From: Rosistilla oblonga | Lineage (GTDB): Bacteria > Planctomycetota > Planctomycetia > Pirellulales > Pirellulaceae | Reading direction: 5' to 3' | NCBI RefSeq assembly: GCF_007751715.1 | Contig: NZ_CP036292.1 | Span: 6,889,339 to 6,953,338 of the forward strand | Length of the DNA stretch: 64,000 bases | Shown here: positions 34,805-44,726 of the stretch, piece after piece | How the letters are laid out: the number at the start of each line of letters is the position of its first letter | Position numbering within the stretch: position 1 is the first letter of the stretch | Notes under the pieces: generated by a model | Seen by the model: the letters and a program-made list of their open reading frames with translations, nothing else | Told to the model about the DNA's origin: nothing | The model's database searches: none | Position numbers and translations under genes: made by a program

Positions 34805-37800
34805 ATGCGATTTCCCCACTACTGGCTTGCCTGCGTAGCCCTGATTGCAGCTCCCGCGATCCAGCCGACGTGCCAAGCCGCCGACAATAGCGGGCAACCG
34901 ATCCTCCAATGGTCCTTCGACCAACAGCCTCCCGGCACGATCGTCGGCAAGGCGAGTCTGGAACCGTGGGGGCCCGCCGCTCCGGAATTCCCCGACTTCG
35001 CCAAGGACAACCAAGCGCTGTCGCTGAACGCGCCATCCTACATCCGCCTTGAAGATACGAAGGAAGAGGACCGCTACGATTTCGACAACGGCGATTGGAT
35101 CTCGGTCGAAGCTTGGGTGAATCTGTATTCGATCGTTCAGCACGCCTACATCATCGGCAAAGGGCGAACCGGGCGCAGCGGTTTCGACTCCGACAACCAA
35201 AACTGGGCCGTGCGGTTGAGCAATCACCGTGGCGAAGCCTGCGTGAACTTCCTGTTCCGCAGCCGCGCCGACGAAGCTGGCCCCGCCGATTGGCATCGCT
35301 GGACCTCGTCCAAAGGCTTCGCTCCGGGAAGCGGCTGGCATCACATCGCAGTCTCCTACCAGTTTGGCAAGCCAGAGACGATCCAAGGTTTCGTCGATGG
35401 CAAGCCGGTCAAAGGTACCTGGGATATGGGAGGTCCAACCAAACGAGCCCCCGTCGTCGATGAAGACGAAGTCTGGATCGGGTCGTCGATGAAGGGAGCC
35501 CGCAGTTGTTCGTTCAACGGCGAGATCGATGAACTGAAGCTGTACCGGAACGAACTGCCCAGCGAACTGATCGCGTCGCGTTACAAATACGTTCCGCAAC
35601 CGATCAAAAAGCCGGAGGTCCCCGAAGGCAAGGTCCTCGTCCAACTGCTGGGCCCCACGGCGACCTTCGATTCGATCCCGCGACGAATGGACGAACCGCA
35701 ACTGGAATGGCACCAAGATTCGCTCGCGTTCTCCCAGCTTCCCTACAAATACGATGACTGGGGCATCCGCGACGATTGGACTGAAGGCAACCAAAAGTCG
35801 ATGGTCGTCCGCGCATGGACCGAATTGACACTGCCGCCGGGCGATTACCAATTGCTGGTTCGATCGCGCGGCTACTCGCGACTGAAGATCGACGACCAGG
35901 ACGTCGTCACGACGCCGCGGCAACCGAACCGAGCCGGTGCTCACCACGTGGTCGATCCGCTGCCGAAGGTTCCCGTGCCGGGAATGCGTCCGCACTTCAT
36001 GAGCGATTCCGAACGGATCGTCGACTTCCACAGCGACGGCAAAACGCATCAGATCCTGTTCGAAGCGATCGTTGGCGGGCCGCGATATCGTCTGGAGTTT
36101 GGCGAATCGTGCGTCGCGATCGCTCGCCCCGGCGAGATGTTCGAAATCATTGGCCCAGGCAAATCGTACCCGCTGACCGACGAGGGCTGGCTGGCCTTTG
36201 CCGCCGACCACAAGCAACTGGTGGGCGACATGAACCGCGAGCGACGTCGAGCGGCAAACAAGATCCAATCCGATTATTGGCAGCAGCGACACGAATACGC
36301 GCGACAGCATCTGCTGGAAGAACCCGCGTCGCGAGAGATCGACCAGCTGATCGCCGCGAAGATCGACGCCGTCAATACAGAACGCCAAGCTGCCGCTACG
36401 GCGACCGCATCGGATACCTTCTATCGCGAGCGGATCGAACCGATCTTGGCATCCCACTGCGCCCGCTGTCACAGCGAAAAGCGGCAGGGAGAACTGAGCG
36501 TGGTCGATCGCCAATCGCTTTTAGAAGGGGGTGAATCGGGCGATCCCGCCGTCGTGCCGGGCGATCCCGACGCCAGCTATCTGATGGACCTGATCTCCGC
36601 CGATGCCGACGATTACCGCATGCCTCCCAAGGGCGACGGGCTGAGCAAAGAGGAGATTGCAGCGGTTCGCCAATGGATCGCCGACGGCGCCGCGATGACT
36701 CAGACCTCCAAGCCGCCGGTCGAACTGACCAACAACGTCGACGACTACACCTTCTTACGCCGAGTCTCGATCGACACCATCGGCCTCGCGCCGACGCTCG
36801 AAGAGATCGACCAGTTCTTCAACGACGATCCCGCCACTCGCCGCGACAACGCGATCGATCGCTTATTGAACGATCCTCGCTGGGCGGAAAACTGGGTCGG
36901 CTACTGGCAGGACGTGTTCGCAGAAAACCCGAACCTGCTGAAACCAACACTTAACAACACCGGACCGTTCCGGTTCTGGATCCTCGAGGCGTTGCAAGAC
37001 AACAAACCGATCGATCGCTTTGCGACCGAGTTGATGATGATGCGGGGCAGCCAATGGTACGGCGGCTCGGCTGGATTTTCAATCGCTTCGCAAAACGATG
37101 TGCCGATGGCTGCCAAAGCCCACGTGATCGGCACCGCCTTCATGGGCGTCGAAATGAAATGCGCCCGATGCCACGACGCCCCTTACCACTCGTGGAAGCA
37201 GGGCGATCTGTTCCAGATGGCTGCGATGCTCAACCGCAATTCGATCAAGCTGCCCGAGAGCAGCACGGTACCGGCGGCCTTCTTCGAGAAGCAAGCTCGC
37301 AAATCGTTGATCGAAGTCACCCTGAAACCGGGAGCGACCGTCCGACCCGAATGGCCTTTCGCCAGCCTGTCGTCCGAGAGCGCAACGGACATCGTTCAAG
37401 ATCCCTCCGATTCGCGGCAGGTCTTGGCGGCGCAAGTGACTGCTTCGCGGCGGTTCGCCGAAGTGATCGCCAACCGAATCTGGACACGATTGATGGGAGC
37501 CGGGATCGTGCAACCTGTCGACGACTGGGAAGGCAATCCGCCCAGCGATCCAGCCCTGCTGGCGGCGATTGCCGATATCCTGATCCAATCGGGCTACGAC
37601 CAGAAAGAACTGCAACGGGCGATCCTTTCCAGCGACGCTTACCAACGCGTTGCGATCCCAGTCGATGGCGAACAACGCCTGTTCGCGGGCCCCTATCGCC
37701 GCCGCATGTCGGCTGAACAGATCGTCGATTCGTCGCTGCACGCCGTTGGCCAAACGATGCGTACCGAACAATTGACGATGGACATCGAAGGAACTCTGCC

Positions 37801-38422
37801 ACCGAATACGTTTGTCAATTTTGGATTCCCCAAACGATCGTGGGAATTCACAACGTTGGCGAACGAACGCGATCGCCCCAGCCTGGCACTGCCGCGAGCC
37901 CAAGCGATCATCGACGTTTTGAAGGCCTTCGGTTGGCGGAACTCCCGCCCCGAACCGATCAGCCAACGCGAAGAGACGCCCAACCTGATCCAACCGGGCG
38001 TACTGGCCAACGCCACCTTCGGCACCTGGCTGACGCGACTGAGCGACCACAGCGAACTGACGCAATTGGCGCTGCAGGATCAAGACCTCGACGCCTTCAT
38101 CGACGCGTTGTATCTGCGGATGTTGACTCGCAAACCGACCGATCCCGAACGGGCCCAGTTCCGCGAACTGCTGGAACCTGGCTACGCCGATCGATTGGTC
38201 AGCGACATCGACGCCTTTGCTCCGCAGCCTCCCAAACGGTTCCGTTATGTCTCGTGGTCGAACCACCTGAATTCGGAAGCCAATGTGATCAAGGTCGAGA
38301 TGGAAGCCTACGCACGCCAAGGCGATCCACCGACACGAATGTTGACCGAAGCCTGGCGATTGCGAGCTGAAGATGCGATCTGGTCGCTGCTGAACAGCCC
38401 CGAAATGATCATGGTCCCGTAA
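34805..38422 (+). CDS. Planctomycete cytochrome / DUF1549 / DUF1553 protein with LamG domain, 1205 aa
   Basis: A signal peptide (MRFPHYWLACVALIAAPAIQPTCQAAD) leads into a LamG/concanavalin-like domain (about 35-265, QWSFDQQPPG ... EIDELKLYRNELP), then a PA14-like beta region (about 280-455). The cytochrome domain follows with C552ARCH and the surrounding FYRERIEPILASHC and DYRMPPKGDGLSKEE motifs. DUF1549 (about 640-830) contains RRVSIDTIGLAPT and a second haem-type site C786ARCH in EMKCARCHDAPYHSW. DUF1553 (about 880-1200) has ASRRFAEVIANRIWTRLMG and ILSSDAYQR. Such genes nearly always sit beside a DUF1501 gene, as here (66 bp downstream), and are thought to act in periplasmic oxidation or breakdown of polysaccharides. 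Two covalently bound haems are predicted from the motifs. Confidence 0.95.
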   Translation: MRFPHYWLACVALIAAPAIQPTCQAADNSGQPILQWSFDQQPPGTIVGKASLEPWGPAAPEFPDFAKDNQALSLNAPSYIRLEDTKEEDRYDFDNGDWISVEAWVNLYSIVQHAYIIGKGRTGRSGFDSDNQNWAVRLSNHRGEACVNFLFRSRADEAGPADWHRWTSSKGFAPGSGWHHIAVSYQFGKPETIQGFVDGKPVKGTWDMGGPTKRAPVVDEDEVWIGSSMKGARSCSFNGEIDELKLYRNELPSELIASRYKYVPQPIKKPEVPEGKVLVQLLGPTATFDSIPRRMDEPQLEWHQDSLAFSQLPYKYDDWGIRDDWTEGNQKSMVVRAWTELTLPPGDYQLLVRSRGYSRLKIDDQDVVTTPRQPNRAGAHHVVDPLPKVPVPGMRPHFMSDSERIVDFHSDGKTHQILFEAIVGGPRYRLEFGESCVAIARPGEMFEIIGPGKSYPLTDEGWLAFAADHKQLVGDMNRERRRAANKIQSDYWQQRHEYARQHLLEEPASREIDQLIAAKIDAVNTERQAAATATASDTFYRERIEPILASHCARCHSEKRQGELSVVDRQSLLEGGESGDPAVVPGDPDASYLMDLISADADDYRMPPKGDGLSKEEIAAVRQWIADGAAMTQTSKPPVELTNNVDDYTFLRRVSIDTIGLAPTLEEIDQFFNDDPATRRDNAIDRLLNDPRWAENWVGYWQDVFAENPNLLKPTLNNTGPFRFWILEALQDNKPIDRFATELMMMRGSQWYGGSAGFSIASQNDVPMAAKAHVIGTAFMGVEMKCARCHDAPYHSWKQGDLFQMAAMLNRNSIKLPESSTVPAAFFEKQARKSLIEVTLKPGATVRPEWPFASLSSESATDIVQDPSDSRQVLAAQVTASRRFAEVIANRIWTRLMGAGIVQPVDDWEGNPPSDPALLAAIADILIQSGYDQKELQRAILSSDAYQRVAIPVDGEQRLFAGPYRRRMSAEQIVDSSLHAVGQTMRTEQLTMDIEGTLPPNTFVNFGFPKRSWEFTTLANERDRPSLALPRAQAIIDVLKAFGWRNSRPEPISQREETPNLIQPGVLANATFGTWLTRLSDHSELTQLALQDQDLDAFIDALYLRMLTRKPTDPERAQFRELLEPGYADRLVSDIDAFAPQPPKRFRYVSWSNHLNSEANVIKVEMEAYARQGDPPTRMLTEAWRLRAEDAIWSLLNSPEMIMVP

Positions 38423-38488
38423 CGGACCTTTCAATCGCCCAGGAAACCTCACCTCCGACACATTCCCACGCAACCCAACGATCTTGCC

Positions 38489-39757
38489 ATGAAACGACGA
38501 CACTTTTTGCAATCGACCGCCGCTGCAGCAGCAGCCACACCACTACTCGCCTCGCAAACCAACGCGATGCCGATGGGCAAAGCGGAACACTGCGTGATGA
38601 TCTGGCTCGGTGGCGGCATGGCTCAGATCGACACCTTCGATCCCAAAGCGATGGGAGACGCGAAGGCGAAGAAGGCGGGCAGCTACTACAAAGCGATCGA
38701 CACCGCCGTCCCGGGCGTTCAGGTTTGCGAGCACCTTTCAGGGACCGCGCGGATGATGGATCGTGTGACCGCACTGCGAACGGTTCACCACGACGTCGTC
38801 GATGAACACGCGGCGGCGACCAACCGGATGCACACCGGCCGGCCGACGACCGGCACCGTCCAATATCCATCGATCGGTTCGATCATCGCCGACCAACGCG
38901 GTGCCGCGGGCGAAGGCGTTCCCGCTTACATGCTGATCGGATATCCCAACCTCACCCGCGGCCCGGGCTTCCTTGGCCAGAAGGCTGGTTTTGTCTACCT
39001 GACCGATATCGAATCAGGACCGGCCGGACTGGCTCGTCCGGCCGAGATCACCGACGGCCGCCAAGCCCGCCGCGAACAACTGCTCACCGCCGTCCGGTCC
39101 GCGGGCCGCAAGCGGTTTGCTGGCGACAAGCTGTACGCCGACTACGATTCGGCGGTTGCGGAGAGCCTGCGTTTGAGCGGCCCCGACTTTATGAAGTCGT
39201 TCGATCTGAGCAACGAACCGGACGACTTGCGGAACCAATATGGCGACGGCTTTGGCCAGCGTCTGCTGATGACGCGGCGGCTGTTCCAATCGGGCGTCCG
39301 TTTCATCGAAGTCTCCCACAACATGAACTTCCGCAACGGAACCGGCTGGGACACGCACAACGATGGCCAGCTGAACCAGCACGTGTTGATCCAAGAGCTA
39401 GACCGGTCGATGTCGGCGTTGATGGCTGACCTCGAAGCCCACAAGATGCTCGACAAGACGCTGATCGTGATCAACAGCGAATTTGGTCGCCCGGCTCAGT
39501 TCGATTCCGGCGGCGGCCGCGGCCATTACAGCAAGAACTTCTCGATGGTCTTGGCCGGCGGCGGCTTGCGTCACCAAGGAGCCTACGGAGTCAGCGACGA
39601 ACTGGCGATGAACGCTGTCGAAAACCCGATCTCCGTTCCCGATGCCTTTGCCACGATCATGGCGACGATGGGGATCGACACCAGCATCAATCTATACGAT
39701 GGCGATCGCCCCGTTCCGATCACCGATGGCGGTGTCCCGATCGCGAGCTTGTTCTAG
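38489..39757 (+). CDS. DUF1501 domain-containing protein, Tat-exported
   Basis: [26 protein letters not shown] is a twin-arginine-type leader (RRHFLQS) with alanine-rich core. The mature part carries the DUF1501 features: [50 protein letters not shown], and a C-terminal [35 protein letters not shown], where the acidic and His residues match the alkaline-phosphatase-like metal site seen in this group. 422 aa matches the family. It is co-oriented with the DUF1549/1553 gene and is probably exported folded, possibly with metal, to act with that cytochrome in the periplasm. The exact reaction is unknown. Convergent with recQ (27-bp gap). Confidence 0.95.
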   Translation: MKRRHFLQSTAAAAAATPLLASQTNAMPMGKAEHCVMIWLGGGMAQIDTFDPKAMGDAKAKKAGSYYKAIDTAVPGVQVCEHLSGTARMMDRVTALRTVHHDVVDEHAAATNRMHTGRPTTGTVQYPSIGSIIADQRGAAGEGVPAYMLIGYPNLTRGPGFLGQKAGFVYLTDIESGPAGLARPAEITDGRQARREQLLTAVRSAGRKRFAGDKLYADYDSAVAESLRLSGPDFMKSFDLSNEPDDLRNQYGDGFGQRLLMTRRLFQSGVRFIEVSHNMNFRNGTGWDTHNDGQLNQHVLIQELDRSMSALMADLEAHKMLDKTLIVINSEFGRPAQFDSGGGRGHYSKNFSMVLAGGGLRHQGAYGVSDELAMNAVENPISVPDAFATIMATMGIDTSINLYDGDRPVPITDGGVPIASLF

Positions 39758-39784
39758 GCAACCGCCACAGCGTCCCAAGCGGGA

Positions 39785-41986
39785 TCATCCCGCTTCGCCT
39801 TGCCGGTTGCTCCAGCAACTGGCGACGATCCGGATCGAATCGTAATCGACCTTGCCGTCGAGGGCGTCGAAGATCGGCCGCAGCCGCTCGAGCCCCGTTT
39901 CGGCAAGCACGGCTTCGATCTGCCCGATCACCTCGGTCTCGACCCACGGCGTTGGGTCGGTGACGCGTTCGTGTTTCAGGTAGTCGTTCAAATAACCGGC
40001 CACCGTCGATCGGGCTCGCTTCAATTCGACGACCGCGTCGTCCAACGACATCCCGTTGCGGAACAGATCCATCGCGGCAAGGCTCGACGCAGCCAACGCC
40101 TTCGGTTTCTTCGCGACCGGCTTGACCGCTCGCGTCGCCACGGCGGCATCTTGCTGCAGCTCATGCTGGGCACAATAGCTGGCGATTTCCGCGAGGAAGA
40201 TCTCGCCAAAGTCCTGCTGCTTCTTCTCGCCGACTCCCGAGACGCTCATCAAGCGGGGCACGTCCGATGGACGGATGCGGGCCATGTCGCGGAGCGTCAC
40301 GTCGCCGAAAACGACATAAGCCGGCACCTTCTTCTCCGCGGCGATCTTGCCGCGCAACTCGCGCAAGTGCTCGAACAGCCCGCGATCTACACCCTCCCAC
40401 GATTCGGCCGACGCCGCCTTGGGCTGAGCCTCTTTGTTGGCGGGGCGTAACAACCGCGGCTCCACCTCGCGGCGCAACAACTGGCGACCGCTTGGCGTCA
40501 CGCTGATCGTGTTGTATTCGCCGCTACGCAACAAGAAACCTTGCTCCACCAGTTGTTCGATCCAACCGCGGACCGTGTTGACGGTCTCGCTGGAGAGCAG
40601 CCCATAGGTCGAAAGTTTGTCGTGCCCCATCTGCACTATCCGCTGCTCCTGCGATCCGACCAGACACTTGGCGTTGTAGTCGGCCCCGAACCGCTCCTCG
40701 GTCCGCAACACATTCGACAAGATCTTCTGACCGATCGTCGTCGCATCGTCGACCAAATCGATCTCGTCCAGACAGACGTCGCAGGCTCCGCAATTTTCCG
40801 CCTCGAGATCCTGGCCAAAGTAGCGGACGATCGATCGATGCCGGCACGAGACCGACGCGCAGAAGTGGTTCATCGCCTCAAGCGACGCCACTGCGGAATC
40901 GAAAACCGACGGATCGCCGCCGCGCATGATCCGCTTCCACGTCACCAGATCGCCGCCGCTGTAGATCAGCACGCATTCGGCTTCCAGGCCATCGCGCCCG
41001 GCACGCCCGCTCTCCTGTTGATAGTGCTCCAACGACTTCGGCATCCCAGCGTGGACCACGTACCGAACGTTCGATTTATCGATCCCCATCCCAAACGCGA
41101 CGGTTGCCACGATCACGTCGACCTGCTCGCTGAGGAACGCTTCCTGGTTCTGCGCCCGCTGAGTATCGCTCAAACCAGCGTGATAGGGAGCGGCCTTGAA
41201 GCCCAACCGAACCAGATTCTCCGTCGTCCGGTCGACCTCCTTGCGGCTGATACAGTAGACGATTCCCGATTCGCCGGCGTGACGCTGGATGACTTCGCAG
41301 ACCTGCCCGAACCGATTGTTCGCCGCCAAAACGCGATAGACCAGATTCGGGCGATCGAAACCGCCGACCAACATCTGCGGCGATTCCAATTGCAACTGCT
41401 GGGCGATGTCCTCGCGAACCTGCTGCGACGCGGTCGCCGTGTAGGCGTGCACGCCAACGCCAGGGAAGGCCTCTTTAAGGAACCGCAACTGCCGGAATTC
41501 GGGCCGGAAGTCGTGCCCCCACGCGCTGATACAGTGGGCTTCGTCGATCGCCACCATCGAAACCTTGGCAGACTTCAGGAACTCGATCATCCGCGCGTCG
41601 ACAAGTCGTTCGGGGGCGACGTACAGCAGTTTCAGCTCTCCCGCCTGGATCTGGTCGGCAATCTCGCGGCGCTCGTCAGCCGAGAGCGTGCTGTTGATAT
41701 ACGCCGCCGAAATACCGCAACTGCGTAGCGCATCGACTTGGTCTTTCATCAACGATATCAACGGCGACACGACGACGCCCATCCCGTCGAGACAGGTCGC
41801 CGGGGCTTGGAAGCAGAGCGATTTACCGCCACCGGTCGGCAGCACAACGACGCTGTCGCGATGCTGCATCACACACTCCATCGCCTCGCGCTGCAGCGGG
41901 CGAAAGGAATCGTAACCCCAGCTTGTCTCTAGGGCGGCGAGCAGTTGCGATTCGATCGACAGATTTTCAGGTTCTTCGGTTTCCAT
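39785..41986 (-). CDS. recQ: ATP-dependent DNA helicase RecQ
   Basis: The 733-residue protein has Walker A TGGGKS at 51-56, DEAH at 148-151, and the SF2 motifs YTATAS, GIVYCISRKEV, VATVAFGMGIDKSNVRYVVHAGMPKSLEHYQQESGRAGRDG. The RecQ zinc Cys set follows (SCRHRSIVRYFGQDLEAENCGACDVC), then an RQC winged helix and an HRDC domain (residues about 515-595: LFEHLRELRGKIAAEKKVPAYVVFGDVTLRDMA). A further C-terminal region of about 100 residues (LAAMDLFRNGMSLDDAVVELKRARSTVAGYLNDYL) is a helix-turn-helix type found in some long RecQ proteins. Unwinds 3'-5', acting in recombination and fork repair. ATG at 41986. Confidence 0.97.
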   Translation of the reverse strand: METEEPENLSIESQLLAALETSWGYDSFRPLQREAMECVMQHRDSVVVLPTGGGKSLCFQAPATCLDGMGVVVSPLISLMKDQVDALRSCGISAAYINSTLSADERREIADQIQAGELKLLYVAPERLVDARMIEFLKSAKVSMVAIDEAHCISAWGHDFRPEFRQLRFLKEAFPGVGVHAYTATASQQVREDIAQQLQLESPQMLVGGFDRPNLVYRVLAANNRFGQVCEVIQRHAGESGIVYCISRKEVDRTTENLVRLGFKAAPYHAGLSDTQRAQNQEAFLSEQVDVIVATVAFGMGIDKSNVRYVVHAGMPKSLEHYQQESGRAGRDGLEAECVLIYSGGDLVTWKRIMRGGDPSVFDSAVASLEAMNHFCASVSCRHRSIVRYFGQDLEAENCGACDVCLDEIDLVDDATTIGQKILSNVLRTEERFGADYNAKCLVGSQEQRIVQMGHDKLSTYGLLSSETVNTVRGWIEQLVEQGFLLRSGEYNTISVTPSGRQLLRREVEPRLLRPANKEAQPKAASAESWEGVDRGLFEHLRELRGKIAAEKKVPAYVVFGDVTLRDMARIRPSDVPRLMSVSGVGEKKQQDFGEIFLAEIASYCAQHELQQDAAVATRAVKPVAKKPKALAASSLAAMDLFRNGMSLDDAVVELKRARSTVAGYLNDYLKHERVTDPTPWVETEVIGQIEAVLAETGLERLRPIFDALDGKVDYDSIRIVASCWSNRQGEAG

Positions 41987-42364
41987 GCTCGGAGTTTATC
42001 AGAAAGCACCCCGAATCGGCTGCCCGCCCAATCGACAATCAACGCACAATCGGTAGGCGTCGACGGCACGCTTCCTAAGCAAGACACCAGCGATTGCACG
42101 GCTTTCGTCGAGAAACGCCAAAAACACGAAGAACAAAAAACACGGCAAATCGCTGCGCAAATCGACGCCCCCCGATCCCCGCGACAAACACCGGCACACC
42201 TTTTGCATACCGCTCGATCAGCCATCCAGCAACTTCAGCTGGGCGGATCATTCTCCTCACGAGCGTTTGTTATCCCCACGATTTTCGGTGCCGGTATACC
42301 TGTAACTCCAACAGACAGCTCCAGTTCCGAACCCACCTCAAAAATCACCTGGAGTACATTCCCG
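41987..42364. other. intergenic region before the DUF1559 cassette
   Basis: About 380 bp between recQ and the first prepilin-like gene, transcribed divergently from recQ, so promoters for both must lie here. It contains A-rich patches (AAAAACACGAAGAACAAAAA near 42119) but I see no gene, hairpin or clear promoter pair. A long frame of the downstream gene starting at 41945 overlaps recQ and is not credible. Confidence 0.4.
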
Positions 42365-43369
42365 ATGCGTCGCAGAAACGGATTTACATTAGTTGAATTA
42401 CTGGTCGTGATCGCAATCATCGGCATCCTGGTTGGCCTGCTGTTGCCAGCGGTCCAAGCCGCCCGCGAAGCAGCGCGGCGGATGCAGTGCAGCAACAACA
42501 TGAAGCAGCTCGGCTTGGCTCTGCACAATTACGTCGACACCTACCAAAAGTTCCCCGCCTCAGCCCGCGGATACGGTGGATGTGTCGGGAACGCAGTCAA
42601 CGGCGAAATCAAGAATGCCAACGGCCTGGTCGCACTGCTTCCCTACATCGAACTGCAAAACGTCTACGACCAGTTCAATCACGACGAAGCCTTTTCGGTA
42701 AACCCAGGCGGCTACCAACGGGCAACCGGCACCGTGGTCGGCGATCCGATCACCAACGGCAACGCAGCGCTCGCCGAACTGGAACTCGATGTCTTCCTAT
42801 GCCCGTCCGACCCCAACCCGGCCAAGGGGCGGTTGGTGGGAAGCGCTTACGGTCCCGGCGGCAGCTTCTCCGGCGCCGCAACCAACTACGACTTCATCGT
42901 GAAGTGCGGCACTGAATTCGGCACATGCAACAGCTACGCCACGACCAGCAGCACCGAAAAACGGATATTTGGTGGCGACGTGAACTCCCGAATGGCCGAG
43001 GTCACCGACGGGCTTACCAACACATTCATGGTAGGCGAGACAACCAAGTATCACTCCAACGGCGCTGCCTTCGCCTGGTCGTATCGTGCCTGGGTGATGA
43101 CAGGTATCGATCCCTATTACACGACCGCCAATGGTGGAATCAACGTCTGGCACCAACCCTGGGTCGCACCAACTTGGCAGAACCCACCCTACATTCCACA
43201 ACGCGGCCGACCTCGCAGTTGGTGGGTACCAGCAGCCAGCTTGCACCCGGGCGGATGCCACTTTGTGATGGGCGATGCATCGGTGCAATTCATCAACGAA
43301 ACGATCGACAAGCCGACTTTGTTGAACCTAACAGTCATGTCGGATGGCCAAGTCGTTACGCTACCGTAG
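42365..43369 (+). CDS. DUF1559 domain-containing prepilin-like protein (copy 1)
   Basis: ATG at 42365 starts MRRRNGFTLVELLVVIAIIGILVGLLLPAVQAAREAARRMQC, the type IV prepilin N-terminus: a short basic leader, the GFTLVE peptidase site, and a hydrophobic helix. The rest is the DUF1559 domain: NNMKQLGLALHNYVDTYQKFP, CPSDPN, TNYDFIVKCGTEFGTCN, GETTKYHSNGAAFAWSYRAWVM and the C-terminal HPGGCHFVMGDASVQFI (H-x-GG motif). 334 aa. Such proteins are processed by prepilin peptidase and are very numerous in Planctomycetes; their role is not established, and pseudopilin-like assembly is inferred. The next gene, a small lipoprotein, is 58 bp downstream. Confidence 0.93.
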   Translation: MRRRNGFTLVELLVVIAIIGILVGLLLPAVQAAREAARRMQCSNNMKQLGLALHNYVDTYQKFPASARGYGGCVGNAVNGEIKNANGLVALLPYIELQNVYDQFNHDEAFSVNPGGYQRATGTVVGDPITNGNAALAELELDVFLCPSDPNPAKGRLVGSAYGPGGSFSGAATNYDFIVKCGTEFGTCNSYATTSSTEKRIFGGDVNSRMAEVTDGLTNTFMVGETTKYHSNGAAFAWSYRAWVMTGIDPYYTTANGGINVWHQPWVAPTWQNPPYIPQRGRPRSWWVPAASLHPGGCHFVMGDASVQFINETIDKPTLLNLTVMSDGQVVTLP

Positions 43370-43427
43370 TGGACGACAATCCAAACCGTCGGGCTGCAGA
43401 GCCCGTTCACCTTCCAAGGCGCATGCG

Positions 43428-43979
43428 ATGTTCCGTTTTGCGAGAACGAGCCTTTTGATCACAGTTGCCGCAATCACCGGTTGCGGCAAGGCTACGAGCG
43501 ATCCGGGGCCAAGCTTTATCCCCGTCTCGGGAACGCTCACTCTCGACGGTCAGCCACTCCCTTTCAAGAGCGTACGGCTGTCGCCGACCGACGGCACCGC
43601 AGGCCGCGGCGCGGCCGGATATTCCGATTCCGAAGGCCGGTTCCACTTAGTGGCTGTCGTTTCCGACAAGCTGCACGACATCACAGGCTGCCCTCCGGGG
43701 CATTATCGCGTGATTGTTAACGAACCGATGATCCCGATCTCCGAAGCGGATTTCGAAACCGGAAACCAAACGATCGCCGCACCAACAGCGGAGCCCGCGG
43801 TTGCGATCCTGCTTCCCGATCCCAAAGCAAAGAGCGACATCCCCGCGGTCTACCGTTCGGACAACACATCGCCACTGGAAGTCGAGATCCGCGAAGAAAA
43901 CACAACGTTGACTGTAGAACTTCAGTCGAAGCCCTCGCAAAGTGCCAGCCCCGCAGATGCAGTGCAACACGACACCTAA
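43428..43979 (+). CDS. small lipoprotein with carboxypeptidase-regulatory-like fold (copy 1)
   Basis: The ATG at 43428 is preceded by AAGG at 8 bases; a longer in-frame start at 43344 would overlap the DUF1559 gene. MFRFARTSLLITVAAITGCGK is a lipoprotein signal with Cys20 as the lipid anchor. The mature part has PVSGTLTLDGQPLPFKSVRLSPTDGTAGRGAAGYSDSEGRF, the pattern of a carboxypeptidase-regulatory-like (beta-sandwich) domain, then GCPPGHYRVIVNEP. 183 aa. Paired with the preceding DUF1559 gene, a combination common in Planctomycetes, so the lipoprotein probably anchors or shapes a surface or periplasmic structure containing it. Function not demonstrated. Confidence 0.9.
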   Translation: MFRFARTSLLITVAAITGCGKATSDPGPSFIPVSGTLTLDGQPLPFKSVRLSPTDGTAGRGAAGYSDSEGRFHLVAVVSDKLHDITGCPPGHYRVIVNEPMIPISEADFETGNQTIAAPTAEPAVAILLPDPKAKSDIPAVYRSDNTSPLEVEIREENTTLTVELQSKPSQSASPADAVQHDT

Positions 43980-44726
43980 CGACGAAACCTAATCCAACTA
44001 GCCACACGAAACCGCAACGCGACTAAACCACGACACAACCGCCAACCCTCGCGCGGCGACGGCGAAGCCAAACCAACAACCACACGTCACCAAGACACAC
44101 CGAACAAACAAACGACTCGCCAAAGCCGCGGCGTAGCACAACACAGAAGCAGCGCACAACAATCCAAACAAACTGCGCCGCGCGACGATCAAAACGAACA
44201 GCGAGTGTCGACGGCCTCCCGTAAACACAATCACCAAAAAAGCACCAAGGCGACACTAGACCACCTTAACCACATCGCACCGCAACCTGGCACACCGTAG
44301 TAAAAGCCGCGGACAAGATGCGGCAAACCACCTAGCAACCAATCCCTGCACGGCAAACTTCATGTTCTGCGAGCCTCATTTCCTTCCCAGGTCCAGCAAA
44401 CTCCCTCAACGAACGTCGAGTCTATCGATCGATCCCAACGACACATGTCATTCCGTTCATGCATCGATTACGCCTACAGAAACTCTGGTTTTTCTGGCGA
44501 ACAAACTGTTTCCACTCGAACCAAAGGCTGATACATTCAAATCAGCCAACATGTCATACAGGTAGACATTTCGCTTTCTATTTCACACTTAATTCGCCCC
44601 TCCGATCCATCGCCAGGCCAACCACCGACACCAAGAACATCCCATTCAAACCGGCACTGCACAGAATCGATAGCGAAGCTGCAAATCACGATCTGTTTTT
44701 TTCTCATCTCTCCCAGGAGACGTCCG
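43980..44726. other. T-poor intergenic spacer between duplicated cassettes
   Basis: No gene is supported in these 747 bp. From about 43985 to 44350 the plus strand is conspicuously poor in T and rich in A and C, with words such as CCAAACCAACAACCACACG and AACAAACAAACGAC. From about 44360 the composition returns to normal and then turns AT-rich (44550-44720), the likely promoter and leader region of the second DUF1559 gene. AGGAGA at 44718-44723 is the ribosome binding site of that gene. Confidence 0.6.

Noticed and set aside
34625-36514. 629-residue minus-strand open frame opposite the LamG/DUF1549 gene
   Set aside because: It is fully antisense to a gene with clear signal peptide, LamG and haem motifs, and shows no recognisable domain; long antisense frames are common in this GC-rich codon usage.
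41945-42364. N-terminal extension of the first DUF1559 protein
   Set aside because: Prepilin leaders are short and basic, and MRRRNGFTLVE at 42365 fits; the extension overlaps recQ.
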